Shown piece by piece: positions 47,397 to 58,247 of a DNA stretch of 64,000 nt. The notes beneath the pieces are model-generated. The model searched no databases. It saw only the letters and a program-made list of their open reading frames with translations, and was not told the DNA's origin. Both the position numbers and the translations under genes were made by a program. Origin of the DNA: Phlebopus portentosus. Lineage: Eukaryota; Basidiomycota; Agaricomycetes; Boletales; Boletinellaceae. The stretch lies in assembly GCA_037892935.1 (NCBI GenBank), contig JAYXKI010000002.1, forward strand, positions 1,116,001 through 1,180,000, written 5' to 3'. Positions within the stretch are counted from its first letter, which is position 1, and every line of letters starts with the position of its first letter.

Positions 47397-47822
47397 ACAC
47401 TATCATAAAAAATCTTTGTCATTCCTTTCAATGTATTTTGTATATTAAACCGTCGCAATTATTCGAATGCTTCTCTTACTCTTAATTCCATCGAGGAGCG
47501 ATCGATCTCCAACGCGGATATGTGAGGAGCTGAGTTATGTAAGGTAAGGGAAAAGATGCCGTACCAGTCAGTATTGCTGCTACAATCTTTCTTGGTGATT
47601 GAGTCTTCTGTAAACTGGAAGCAAACTCTACAAGTACACTTGTGTACTGTTGTCGACCATTTTCTTTTTTAATATTGAATTTGCACTCAGGCCCAGGAAA
47701 GTGGTAAGGACGCGACGCCGATCACGGGAAAAGTCCCTCGTGTCGTAATCGAGATTATACAATTATATTATATTATATATGTCTTGCCCTTGCCGTTATC
47801 CTTCTCACCTTCACCTAACCCC

Positions 47823-49092
47823 ATGGCTGATGCCCACAGGCCCCTCCTCAGACACAGACGAGCAAGCGTAGAGGTCGTAGACGCAAAACTCGCAGTCGAC
47901 CTTGCAACAGCCCAAACTTACTCTGAGAATGTCTTTCTTTTCGTCCCGAATCTCATCGGTATGTCATCGTCATCGTTCGTTCGTGACTTTGCATGGCTAA
48001 CTAGCGTTTTTTTCTGTTGGGCAGGCTACTCGCGAGTCATACTCGCCGCTGTTTCTTTGTATTTCATGAGCTTCCATCCGAAATATAGCACAGTTGCATA
48101 TTGCGTATCGTGTTTGTTGGATGCCTTCGACGGACATGCTGCGCGCGTCTTGGGCCAGACTTCAAAATTTGGTGCAGTGCTGGATATGGTGACAGATCGG
48201 TACGCCGCTCATCTGCTACTGCTATCGAACACATTCTGACTTTCTCTTATCTTATTAGGTGTACAACATCTTGCTTGATATGCTATTTATCTTCTGCGTA
48301 CCCGAGCTGGGCGATCTTTTTCCAGTTCCTTATCGCACTCGATTTTAGCAGCCATTACATGCACATGTACAGGTAAAGCTTTTTTACTCTTGCTTGTAAA
48401 AGGGGTTTGGCTGATACTCTTGAACCTGAAGTTCCCTTGTAACAGGTTCACGAAGTCACAAGCTAGTGACGAGCGACGTTAGCAGAATCCTATGGTATTA
48501 CTATAATGACAGTGTACGTCTGTTCTTCTTCTGCAGCTCTAACTCCTATCATATTTCCTTCTCACGCGGATTCTTTGTATATCAGACAACTCTATTCATA
48601 TTCTGCGCGGGTAATGAGTTATTCTACGTTGCACTTTATCTGATGAAATGGGATCACTCGCCGACGGGGATTGCTCTGCTCGGCGACATGCCGTGGGCGC
48701 GGCTACTCTTCTACTCCACGTTCCCCTTTTGGCTCGTCAAGAACATCGTGAACGTTGTGCAGCTGTGGAAGGCATCGAAGATTCTTGTTGGCGTTGACTT
48801 GGCGGAGAGAGCGAAAGCTAGAGAGGAGGCTGAGCTCCGAAGATTGGCGACTGAGCGGGCGGGGGGGCAGCAGCAGCAGGTAGTAAACAATGAGCGTGAA
48901 GATGACAATACTACGTTTTTCTTTCTTTCTTTCTTTTATTTCCACTGCTTAGTGCTATCCTACATCCTTCGCTTTTTTCGTACACTCGTACAAATACGTA
49001 TTGCTATTGAGGCTCCAACCTCCAACAAATGCTATACTGATTATATGAATTCTTACCTTGAGTCAGGCGCGTCGATCATTTTAGAAACGTGA
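47823..49092 (+). CDS. PIS1: CDP-diacylglycerol--inositol 3-phosphatidyltransferase (PI synthase)
   Basis: Membrane enzyme that makes phosphatidylinositol from CDP-diacylglycerol and inositol at the ER. It reads MADAHRPLLRHRRAS, VFLFVPNLIGYSRVILAAVS and YSTVAYCVSCLLDAFDGHAA, then RVLGQTSKFGAVLDMVTDRC. The CDP-alcohol phosphatidyltransferase motif DG-x2-AR-x8-G-x3-D-x3-D is complete. More spans follow (WAIFFQFLIALDFSSHYMHM, TLFIFCAGNELFYVALYLMK, LLFYSTFPFWLVKNIVNVVQ). After a charged helix (ERAKAREEAELRRLATERAG) and a QQQQ run, the frame stays open to 49092 through a Phe-rich stretch. That extension is unusual for the family; a GTAGTA after the Gln run could be a donor, so the true end may lie earlier. 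Only 60 bp separate this stop from the next gene's ATG. Confidence 0.92.
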
Positions 49093-49152
49093 CGCACTCA
49101 TTTGTCCTTTCTTTCTTTCTTCGTTTCCCTCGTCTTCCCTTTCATTTCTTGC

Positions 49153-52100
49153 ATGCGCGCCTCTCTCCTTCGTTCTCGCTCTTTAGCAGCCGCAAAACGT
49201 GCTCCGCCATGTCTTTGTACCGCAGTCAAAGCGCAGCGTGTGCTTTTCTCTTACTCGCAGGCAGCGCGTTATCCGCGCCAACAGAAAGCAACGCCGCGAG
49301 CGACCTCTCGGACGCTCAGGCGGTCATCTTCATCCCCCGATCCAGCTTCGGCTCCTTCTGAACCTCCTTTACCACCGACTTCAGAGGCTGAGCAAGCCGT
49401 TTCTGCCTCTGGTGGTAGGCCCCCTGGTGTCCCGCCTCCTGAAGAACCAGAAGAGAACCTGACTGCTATTCTCGATGAAGTAGAGCCTGAGAAGCCCTCA
49501 GATGCCGAAAAGGCAAGGCGAACACGTCGAACGAAGACAGAAATAGAAGCAGAGGCAGCATCTTCTGTTTCACTACCCTCAGAGCTTGATATTCTATGGA
49601 TGCCAGATAGGATGGAAGAGCCCTCCCCATCTGCTTTACCGCCACCAGAGATATTCGAGGAAGTGCTAACAGATTTACTCATCACGTTGCACCCACAAAC
49701 ACAGCATCGTAGCGCGTACGCTCAGCCATCTTCATCTTCTGGATCTGGAACTAGTTCGAGCTCGGGGGGCTTGATTGAACCGACTCTGGGTTTGTATTGC
49801 CCGTTTGAAGGAGGTGATTATATTATCGATGAAACTGTGCGCGAACTTGCAAGGAGGACGGACTCGGACGTTATCGTCCTGGACGCGGTTCAGCTTGCTG
49901 CTGGTCAGGCTGGATGTTTTGGAAAAGGTGTGCCTAGTTCGATATGCTTATAGCTCGTTTCATTGCTTGATATTTCTTTATTTTAGCTGCATCTGTGCTC
50001 CAGCTACCTCAGAATCCTTTACATTTTCGCGCTCCAATACATCAGTCGCCTTCTCTGTCTCCAGTACGGAGAGCGCAAGAGGACGACTATGACGAAGGCG
50101 ACGAGGATGGACCTATCAGAGACTTCCAACTGCCTGCTGCAATGGCCATTCACGTCGTGTCTCCGCCTGGTAGTCGTTCATCTAGACAAGTACTATCGAC
50201 ACCGATGGCTCGAAGTTCAATGTCCAAGACCAAATCTTTCTTCGACGAATTGATTAACACGCCGTCTCCAAAAGACGCCGAAGCAGTTACCCAAGGAAAG
50301 CGCCGGTCTCGATTAATTTATATACGTGATTATCCTACCCTAGCTCCCACTGCCTCAACTTGGTATCCCCCCTTATTGGCAGCAGTCCGTCAGAGAAGAC
50401 AAGGCCCTATTGCGCGTTCGACTTCCCCTGTGACAAATTCTACGACTATCATCTTTGGGATGACTCCACCGCTCGTCCAGCCGTCTACCCCATCATATTC
50501 AGGAGGACCCGGTCTACTAGGCCTTCTCAATGCGCGGCAATCTGCTCCGGCCGTCTTGAGTCATCCTCCGAGATCAGGGAAGTCCGATTACGGCGAGGGC
50601 GAATACGCTGAGAAAGCACGGGAAAGGAGGTTACGAGATCGATTACGAAAATGGGAACGAGACGAGCCTGCGTTTTACGACGAGATGCCGAGGTCACCAT
50701 ATGCCGGCGAGACAATGCAGGAAGTGAATGAACGCCCTGGCTTCGTCCTGCTTGGTTCTCCCTTCCCAAATATTCCGACTGGGCCTCCTGGCAACTTACT
50801 ATCTGCCCTACAAAATCGTGTAAATGGACACGGCGACGACTCTGAAGATAGCTCTCAGTTCTTCCGCTTGTCTGTGCTTGTTCCTTCGGTTCGCAACCAT
50901 GGGATGGAAAGACAATCTCGGACGGCACGAAGGAGAGAAATCAATGAACTTACCATGCGCATGGCCCTTCACGCCATTGGTGGCAAGGTGGAGACCAGGT
51001 TTGCTCTGCCCGAGCCACCTTCAGATGCAGAAACTACCTCCGGACCCGATAACAAAGCAGATCAAGAATTTCACAATGTTGTGAAATTGTGGGAAGAGTG
51101 GGGAAGGTCCGTCGAAGCATGGAAGAACGTTAAGGATATCGCAGATCGCGCTGTCGCGACTGTTGTCGCAGAGGACATGCCTCACTCTAGACCCTCGTTG
51201 GATACGACCAAAGTCCCGTGGTCTGCAGTGGTTTCCGCTTGGGCTGCGCGTGCGTCGATTCGGGAGACTCGAAAAGCATGGCTCCAGGAATCAGCGGGCA
51301 AGGACGTTAAACATGCCTTTGCTGACGACTTAAATGACGAGTCTTCGCCTATTCGTGATTCGGACGAAGTCATACAACGCGTTAAAGAGGATGCGGATTT
51401 GTCCTCGCATGAACAGCGACTGCTTGGTTGCATCGTTGATGCTGGTGAGTCAGCCCAATTTTCCCATTTAATGATACTTTACTAAATTCGCACTGAAGCA
51501 TCTATGACAACGTCCTTTGACCAAGTCCACCTTCCTCCGCAAACGATTGATGCTGTTCGGACTATCGTCTCTTTGCCTCTCCTTCATCCGACTGCCTTCC
51601 AGCAGGGCATATTAAAGCAACATAGTATGACTGGGTGTTTGTTGTTCGGTCCTCCTGGGACAGGCAAAACTTTAGTTGTCCGCGCTCTTGCCCGGGATGC
51701 AGGATGCAGAATGTTATCCGTGCAGCCGTCGGACGTCATGGATATGGTAAGCACCGGACAATTGTCTGGAAGTTTCGCAGGTTACTCATGGATTCTTAGT
51801 ACGTCGGTGAAGGCGAGAAGCTCGTCCGCTCTCTCTTCTCTCTTGCCCGCCGTCTCTCGCCTTGTGTCGTCTTTCTCGACGAGATTGATGCTCTATTCGG
51901 AGCCAGGTCCTCTGCAAGGGAAACTGGAGGAACATTAGCCCATCATGGTGTAATCACGGAGTTCATGCAAGAGATGGACGGTCTGAAGACACGAAGCGAC
52001 AGCAACGTCATTGTCATTGGTGCTACGAATCGACCGTTCGATTTGGATGATGCTGTGCTGCGAAGGTTGCCTCGGAGATTATTGGTCGACCTTCCTGGAG

Positions 52101-52802
52101 AAAAGGAAAGAGAATGTGAGTCTTCATAAGAGATTCTCTTGGATTATGTCTTTGATAATTACTTACTTGTGTAGCGATCCTCAAAATCCTTCTCCGAGAC
52201 GAAGTCCTTGCAGATGATGTCGACCTCGTATGGTTGGCGAAGCGTACAGAACTATTTTCTGGATCAGATTTGAAACGTAAGTATCTCTTGTCCTCTCGCT
52301 CTCTCATTGCGAACGATTGACGTATGGAATGACAGATCTGTGTGTTTCTGCCGCTCTAGATGCAGTCAAGGAGAACATCAGCCTTCCTTGGACCGTGTCC
52401 TCTTCTGAACCTGCAAAAGAGCTCAAGCTACTGAATGACAAGAGCGTCAGTTCCGATGAGGTGGAGCCTTCTGAAACTGGTGTCTCCGCAGAGACTGAAG
52501 AGGAAGAATCAACGGACAAGGCTGCCGTGCTCCAAGCTGCCGAGCAAGAGCTCCTTTCCGCAACCGAAGCGTCCGACGGGGCACCTCGTACACTGTACCT
52601 GCGCCATTTCACAAAAGCACTCAAAGAAATCAGTCCATCATCGTCCGAATCCTTGGGCACGCTTTCTGCATTGCGCAAATGGAACGAAGAGTTCGGAGAG
52701 GGCCAGAGAAAGAAAGCCAAGAAGATGTGGGGGAAGGGTGCGTTTGGGTTTATGGAGCCTGGGACGGAGGTACCTACGGATGGTCGTGTCTCCACGCCTT
52801 GA
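49153..52802 (+). CDS. AAA ATPase, mitochondrial-type presequence, long N-terminal region
   Basis: AAA-family ATPase distantly like ATAD1/Msp1. The start MRASLLRSRSLAAAKRAP is a mitochondrial presequence. A first half of more than 500 residues follows with no assigned domain: acidic and Pro-rich parts, IIDETVRELARRTDSDVIVL, DAVQLAAGQAGCFGKAASVL, and AVVSAWAARASIRETRKAWL. The ATPase core has Walker A GPPGTGKTLVVRALARDA, the pore-like MYVGEGEKLVRSLF, Walker B CVVFLDEIDALFGARSSARE, sensor-1 VIVIGATNRPFDLDDAVLRR with the arginine finger in LRRLPRRL, and the lid KRTELFSGSDLKHLCVSAAL. After the acidic insert comes TLYLRHFTKALKEISPS and WNEEFGEGQRKKAKKMWGKG. About six introns. Msp1-like proteins extract mislocalised tail-anchored proteins, but here the presequence argues for an internal mitochondrial site. 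Function is inferred. Confidence 0.87.
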
Positions 52803-53076
52803 ATGAAGGCCTCGAAGAAATGTACCTTACCAACACTGGCTACTGACCGCATTTTTTGCCGCATACAAGTCAATCGATAATATATATGCACATACAGTAC
52901 AGTATAACCTGACTATTTTCCGTTGTTGCATACTTTTGCTGTCCGTTTCGCTGTCAAACTCAACCCCTTCCATAGATTATGAAGTATGAGATTAAATAAA
53001 ATATACGGTGAATACGGGAATGTGTCTCATTACAGATTGAGAACGGCAATATTGGGTGCTTAGTGATTTAGTGAGT

Positions 53077-54576
53077 TCAACGTCGACGATTCCTGGCGGA
53101 CGGTTGCTCTCGAATCTCAGCGAGGTTGTCGATGTCGATGGCATCGTTCTGCGGTTCGTCGTCATCATACATATCGTCGAGCTCATCTTCTTCCTCGACG
53201 GAATCGGGTGTACTGTCCAAAATACTGCATGTAAGCCTCAAAGAGGAGAGCACGCTTATAACAAGAACGTACACAGCTCGCTTCTTGATCCTCCCATTCG
53301 TCTTCGTCTGAGTGTTTTTCTTACTCTTGCCACTCTTACTCGCCCTTCTCTGCGTCTGAGTCTGGCTTTGGCTTTGGCTCTGGCTCTGAGTCTGAGTCTG
53401 ATATGCTCGACTCGACTCTTGACTCTCCTCTTCCGGCTCCTCCTCATCATCAGCGCCATTGCTCCGCCGAATGCGCCGTTTTTCCTGTTTGTCGTCTTTA
53501 ATGGCATCTTCACCAATGGGTATCAATTCGGATTGATCCTCGCCCCATTCTTGCTGACATTTAGGGCAGAGATTTCGCCGCCGGACGTGAGAGTAACAGT
53601 ATTTGTGCAGGGGGGCGTTGCAGTTCGCTGTTGGACACATGTAGCCTTTTGTCACGAGCTGCAGCATACGAATGATAGATGTTTACGAGTCATAACTAAG
53701 CGGAACAGAACAAGCTTACCTCCATGCATACGACACATTCCAGCAGGTCGGTTTCGTCGTATGTGTTCTTGAGATAATTGCTAAGCTCTAGTAAGGACCG
53801 CGTACCGAGAGAGTAACGACCTCGTCTTAGAAGACACATAAATATTGAGCTCCAAGCGTATGCAATATAAGTTTTTGCTTACTTGCTCTTGACAAGCCAT
53901 CCACGCGCAACAAGACTGGTCAAGATGACCTCAGCCTGGGACTTCGTTATCTGGAAGCTTTTGAGATGGCTGGCCTCTCGCAAAGCTAATATGGAGGACA
54001 CGGAATATGCATGTCTGACAGACAGCATTATTTGTTCTATCTGAAAATGAAAGCGAAGGATGAATCGCAGAAAAGGAAGATGAAAGGGAAAATTAGCATA
54101 CGACTGCTTTGAAGAAGGCTATTTCTGCGGGACTGTAGTCCGAAGCGAGCTGTGCGACCTCGTCCCCCTTCGTGTTCGTCTGCAAGCGCTCTGAGAATGA
54201 TCATTGAAGCGAGAAGAACTGTCGTGCACGTACGATGGCATACATGATCTTGCCCGTCTCTTCGTCCTTGGACCGCGCAAATTCAAGGTCGAGAGGGTCA
54301 AGCATCCGCTGCATTTTATCCAGGAACTCCCCCCATTGTGTGCTCCCACCAACAAACTGAATGTCCTTCGTAGGGTCGGCTCCTAGTTTTCACAACAACA
54401 CAAGAGACTATTGAACACGATTTCAAACTGCAACTTGCGAAGCTCTCACGCGCAACGGCTTCATAACAGGCTTTCCAGAGAGCCTTTGCAACGGGCTCAT
54501 TCATGACTCTGCGTGACATGGCAGCTTGCAGAAAGAGTCTGTATACATCTGAAGAGTGTACCCTTTGCGATACCAT
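53077..54576 (-). CDS. NSE1: NSE1, RING-like subunit of the SMC5/6 complex
   Basis: Non-SMC element 1, a kleisin-associated winged-helix/RING subunit of the SMC5/6 DNA repair complex. It starts MVSQRVHSSDVYRLFLQAAM, then VAKALWKACYEAVA, EFLDKMQRMLDPLDLEFARS and MYAITNTKGDEVAQLASDYS. Then follow PAEIAFFKAVIEQIML, ILTSLVARGWLVKSKRGRYS and the zinc-binding end CVVCMELVTKGYMCPTANCN then APLHKYCYSHVRRRNLCPKC, a Cys/His arrangement of the NSE1 RING-like type. An extension after the RING has acidic runs and a tract of alternating Gln with Ser/Thr (about 53340-53400 on the plus strand), and ends NRRR at 53077. The upstream region holds three ACGCGT sites. Assignment is firm; the low-complexity tail is species-specific. 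Confidence 0.9.
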
Positions 54577-54603
54577 AGTGAGGCGCGATCAGGAGACAAA
54601 GAC

Positions 54604-54655
54604 ACGCGTCAAGATGAAAGCTCTGTGCCAAAACGCAAGACGCGTCTCGACGCGT
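54604..54655 (-). promoter_or_regulatory. three ACGCGT (MCB-like) elements upstream of NSE1
   Basis: ACGCGT occurs at 54604-54609, 54640-54645 and 54650-54655, starting 28 bp upstream of the NSE1 ATG (54576). This is the binding sequence of the fungal G1/S factor MBF. The hexamer is not rare in the window as a whole, but three copies in 52 bp are. G1/S control of NSE1 is inferred. Confidence 0.5.
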
Positions 54656-54936
54656 TGTTTGGGCATTACGGCAACTTCCGTCAATAATTCAAGCTCTACA
54701 CTCGACAAGAGCAGAGAATGCGACAGGCAGAATTATGTACCATTGACTATTTGCTATACAATTTTAGTTGTAGGTATACATACGCGAAGCACTCGTTTAT
54801 TGAAAAATATACTCTTGAATGTTCCTTGTCCCCATAGAATCAGATGCCTGATCATGTCATTCCGTATTCATTTCATGTATCAAAAATTCGTGAACGAAAG
54901 AAGGCAAAAGACAATCGTCATCATCCATTTCTTCAC

Positions 54937-55794
54937 TTATATCTTTGGAACCTTCAGTGTCTTGCTGACCATCGCTGCGGCCCACAATCCAAACACCACA
55001 GACACTTTGTGTACCTCCCCACTGCCGCCTGGTGTTCCCCAGAACTGTATAAGACCACCAGGGATGCCCTCTCGACCTTCGATCCACCCTCTCGAGGTCC
55101 AGTACGTCAAAAGCGCAACCAGACCGAGCGAAGACGGTATCGGAAGCCCTTCAAAGAATTTTGCTTTTCCTGACTCGTCTTTTGGAACCGAAGCCACAGT
55201 GGCGTTGAATCGAGCGAGACGAGCGAGACCGCAGCATATAAATGCGGCAAGGATAACGGTATCCAGATAAGTTCGGAGGCCGGCCACGAAGGCGAGGAGG
55301 GCAGGAGCGACACCGAAGGAGATCTTTACAAAATGACTGTCTTGAGCGACTTCCTTTCAAGAGTCAACAGTGGGTAGACGCACCAGGTCAGCTAGACTGT
55401 CAAGCTCTTGGCCGAGCATACTACTCGACTTGCGCCACCTCGCCACCTTGCCATCGAAAAAGTCAAACATAAGGCCCGCGAGTGGGTAAGCCAGCGCGGC
55501 GTAAAGATGACTCTCGTCATTCGTGATGAGGTAACGAGCCGATGAGAAAATGGAGAAAGATCCACAGAAACCGTTCATGATTGTTATTAAATCTGCAAGA
55601 CGGAAATTTCTGAAAATAAAAGGCAACTCGTTTGGTGCTAAGTTTTAGCGATTGGCCCGTAGTACGCACCGCACGAGACTAAAATGGCCTTCAGTGTCAA
55701 GGTATTGCTGCAAAGCGACTGCTTCACCGTCGCCATTAGCTTCTGTTTGGTTGGGCATCTTTCTTTGCCTTGTCTCGCTCATTGTCATGTCCAT
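54937..55794 (-). CDS. CHO1: phosphatidylserine synthase (CDP-diacylglycerol--serine O-phosphatidyltransferase)
   Basis: ER enzyme that makes phosphatidylserine from CDP-diacylglycerol and serine. Exon 1 starts near 55794 ([12 protein letters not shown]; an in-frame Met follows at SETRQRK). It ends EGHFSLVR at a GTGCGT donor. Then come [70 protein letters not shown] and LVSFG. The CDP-alcohol phosphatidyltransferase motif DG-x2-AR-x8-G-x3-D-x3-D is complete. The C-terminal exons give [55 protein letters not shown] and [20 protein letters not shown]. The protein ends KVPKI at 54937. This is the eukaryotic (yeast Cho1) type. It lies 6 kb from the PI synthase gene, the other branch of CDP-diacylglycerol use. 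Confidence 0.94.
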
Positions 55795-55992
55795 AAGAAA
55801 GAGTGTCTGGTGGTAGTTGGTGGTAGACTAGACTAGAGAAGGATGTTGTTGAGTGAGTGGGCGCAGCGCGCCACGAGCGGCACGTGCAAACGTCATTCTC
55901 ATTCTCTTTTCCGAACCGAAATCAAATTTCATGTGCACAGCATCAGCAACAAAAAATAAAATAAAATTTAGACTCAAAGAAAGGAGGAGAGT

Positions 55993-57831
55993 TCAGAATT
56001 CCATCGCATTATCGTCTTTCACCTCCGCCTTCACAGCTCCTGCAGATTCTAGCTTCGCCTTCTCTATCTCCCTGCTTTTCGCCGCGTACTGGTTCGGATG
56101 GGTCACACTCTCCCCGTCCAGACCCTGCCCACGGGGCAGACCATGCGTCGCTTCGAAAACCTTGGTACATGCAACGTGGAAATGTTCCTGCTTGACTGCG
56201 CTCACTATCTCGGGCAAATCGGCCGCAGAAAGCCCTTGCGGGCCGTATGACGCAAGTAAAGCAGTCTGAAGCCGGTCAGGGAGAAATGTCGATACGGGCA
56301 TCCATGGCAGTCTTGTGGTCCAGGCTGGTTCTGTGTGATAATCCGTTGGCACCTATTCGTGGCTTTAGCTCTTTACACTTTTGTGCACAGGTACGACTCT
56401 TACGTGTATGCAGCATAGTTTGTCCGCTTTCCTTCGAGACCATACGAATGGCGGATATTATATTTATACTCCTTGTTAAATTTATCGTCGGTGATCCTCC
56501 CTCCAAAGGCTTTTCTCCAAAACACGATGGCTTCTTCGATTGAAAGCCCGACAACCTAATGCAATGTTAGCAATAAATCACTCCTTCAGGGTCAGCTTCG
56601 AAGTCACCTTTAAGAACAATCCGTATTGCAATCGACCGTAGTGCTTCAGATGGCGGTCCTTTCGCAGACAGTCGTGCAGATGACGCATGCACATTGGCCA
56701 GTGTTTCTCTGCCAAGTCATCGATCATCTCTGCTTTGACTTCTTCGCCGTCTCCGAGACCTTCTGCCGAGGAGTACTCAGATGCGACGCTCAATCCAGAT
56801 AGGAAACCTTGCCCTAGATGGTCAAGGACGGGCATTAGACGCGTATCTTCGTCCAACCGGGGCAAGGCCTTTGCCGTCAACTGAGGATATGTTTAATCAG
56901 TGGACAGGCAATATTGGATGAGAATGCGAACCTCAAGAGCTGCTTCTAGTCTTGTCTCGAATTCTTGAAACACGATACTAGACTGTTCTTTGGACGGCAC
57001 ATAGGCCCAGCCACCTTTGAGACACACGCGTCTCTTTTCGACAAGGTTTGGGACCCGCATCCATCTAACCTAGAAATGCGAACAAATGAGTCAGACGAAG
57101 ATCGCTTGAGTATAGTTATTACCTTATACCATAGTGTTTCCCCGGGATTCACAGTTCGGAGATCATTCATCAGAACTTCATCCCTTTCCTCTTCTCTGCT
57201 CAACTGAACAGAACCGTTGGTTACGACTTCTAGATCTAGAACAAGAGTTACGTACAGTCATCCATCCAAAATTTCTGGACTCAAGAAACCGTTTACGATC
57301 TTCGCTGAGTTCCATATCGTAGCGCACGCGGAAGAGGGACGTTTCTGCCTTCACAAAGCGTCTTCGCAACTCTTCCCTACAAGATCGAGTAAGAACAGCC
57401 CAACAAGATTAATGAAGAACTTACGATCGACAGAATGCAAGCCGCAGAACAAAATGACTGATATGGTCCTTTCGACGCTCAGCTTCTGTTATCCGCACAA
57501 TTTCCTTCTTTTCTGACGAGGCGGTTAGAGGCATGCACTTCGCCTGTTGCGCCTTGACAATCGCCTTCAGTTCATCGTAACTTCTGTTCCTGACATAAGA
57601 CGCTTCGATTTCAGACAATATCCTCAGCCTATCAATGGCGAAGGTCTCAAACTCGTCGAGCGTGATATCGTCAAGAGGGGGCTTATCGTAACTGGTGCAA
57701 GTTAGACTGACTGTGTATCTGTCGCGATACAAAATGACTCACAAATTGAGAAGGTGTGGATATTTATGCACTGGATGTTTCTGTACAGTGTTTGCTCGAA
57801 ATGAATTCCCTCGTGATGCTGTGCCAAACAT
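55993..57831 (-). CDS. PRI2: DNA primase large subunit
   Basis: Large, iron-sulfur-containing subunit of DNA polymerase alpha-primase, which makes RNA primers at replication origins and on the lagging strand. It starts MFGTASRGNSFRANTVQKHP and continues YDKPPLDDITLDEFETFAID, then RLRILSEIEASYVRNRSYDE. The catalytic half has HWPMCMRHLHDCLRKDRHLK, HYGRLQYGLFLK, VGLSIEEAIVFWRKAFGG and KFNKEYKYNIRHSYGLEGKR. The four cluster cysteines are visible in MCMRHLH, YTCQRIITQ, DCHGCPYRH and HVACTKVFE. One base is missing at about 56278-56283 (a C3 run should be C4) between RHFS and PDRLQTALLASYG. The rest is continuous through about seven introns. It shares a 416-bp divergent upstream region with asparagine synthetase. 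Confidence 0.93.
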
Positions 57832-57878
57832 CGCGAAAATGGAGAGAGTAGAAGTGTAAGTTAGAGAGATGCCTGCCG

Positions 57879-57884
57879 ACGCGT
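57879..57884 (-). promoter_or_regulatory. MCB-like ACGCGT upstream of primase
   Basis: A single ACGCGT 48 bp upstream of the primase ATG (57831). MBF-type elements control many replication genes in fungi, so the position fits, but one copy can occur by chance. Confidence 0.35.
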
Positions 57885-58174
57885 CGACCACATTTCGCGC
57901 GTGAAACGTGACAAAGTTACGCAACGCGATTATCACTTGTCACTTGTCACGTCGTAAGATGAGGATGAAAAATTGCCTCGGAAATTACAGTAACTTGAAA
58001 CACGTCCCCAACTGGAGAAATTATTAACGAAAGAAGATGTGCAGTACGAAAGAATGGAATGGCTGATATTATACGTGAATCTCAAGGCTCTCCAGCATCA
58101 AAATGTAATATCTTTTTAGCCAGGTCCCTGTCGGAATAATCCGATCGCCCCGAAATCCCCGGGATATTCTCGCG

Positions 58175-58181
58175 TGAGTCA
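58175..58181 (+). promoter_or_regulatory. GCN4/CPC1-type site before asparagine synthetase
   Basis: TGAGTCA lies 67 bp upstream of the ASN ATG (58248). It is the exact core of the general amino-acid control activator site. Location in front of an amino-acid biosynthetic gene makes functional use likely. Confidence 0.55.
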
Positions 58182-58247
58182 CCCGGCGAAAATAGAGCTA
58201 TCAACTACTACTGGACTGCATTGCGCTGCTGTTGTCCTACTATCATC

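Noticed and set aside
54503..55270. Plus-strand 255-codon frame opposite NSE1 and CHO1
   Set aside because: It is the antisense shadow of the CHO1 C-terminal exons, which hold the complete family sequence on the minus strand.
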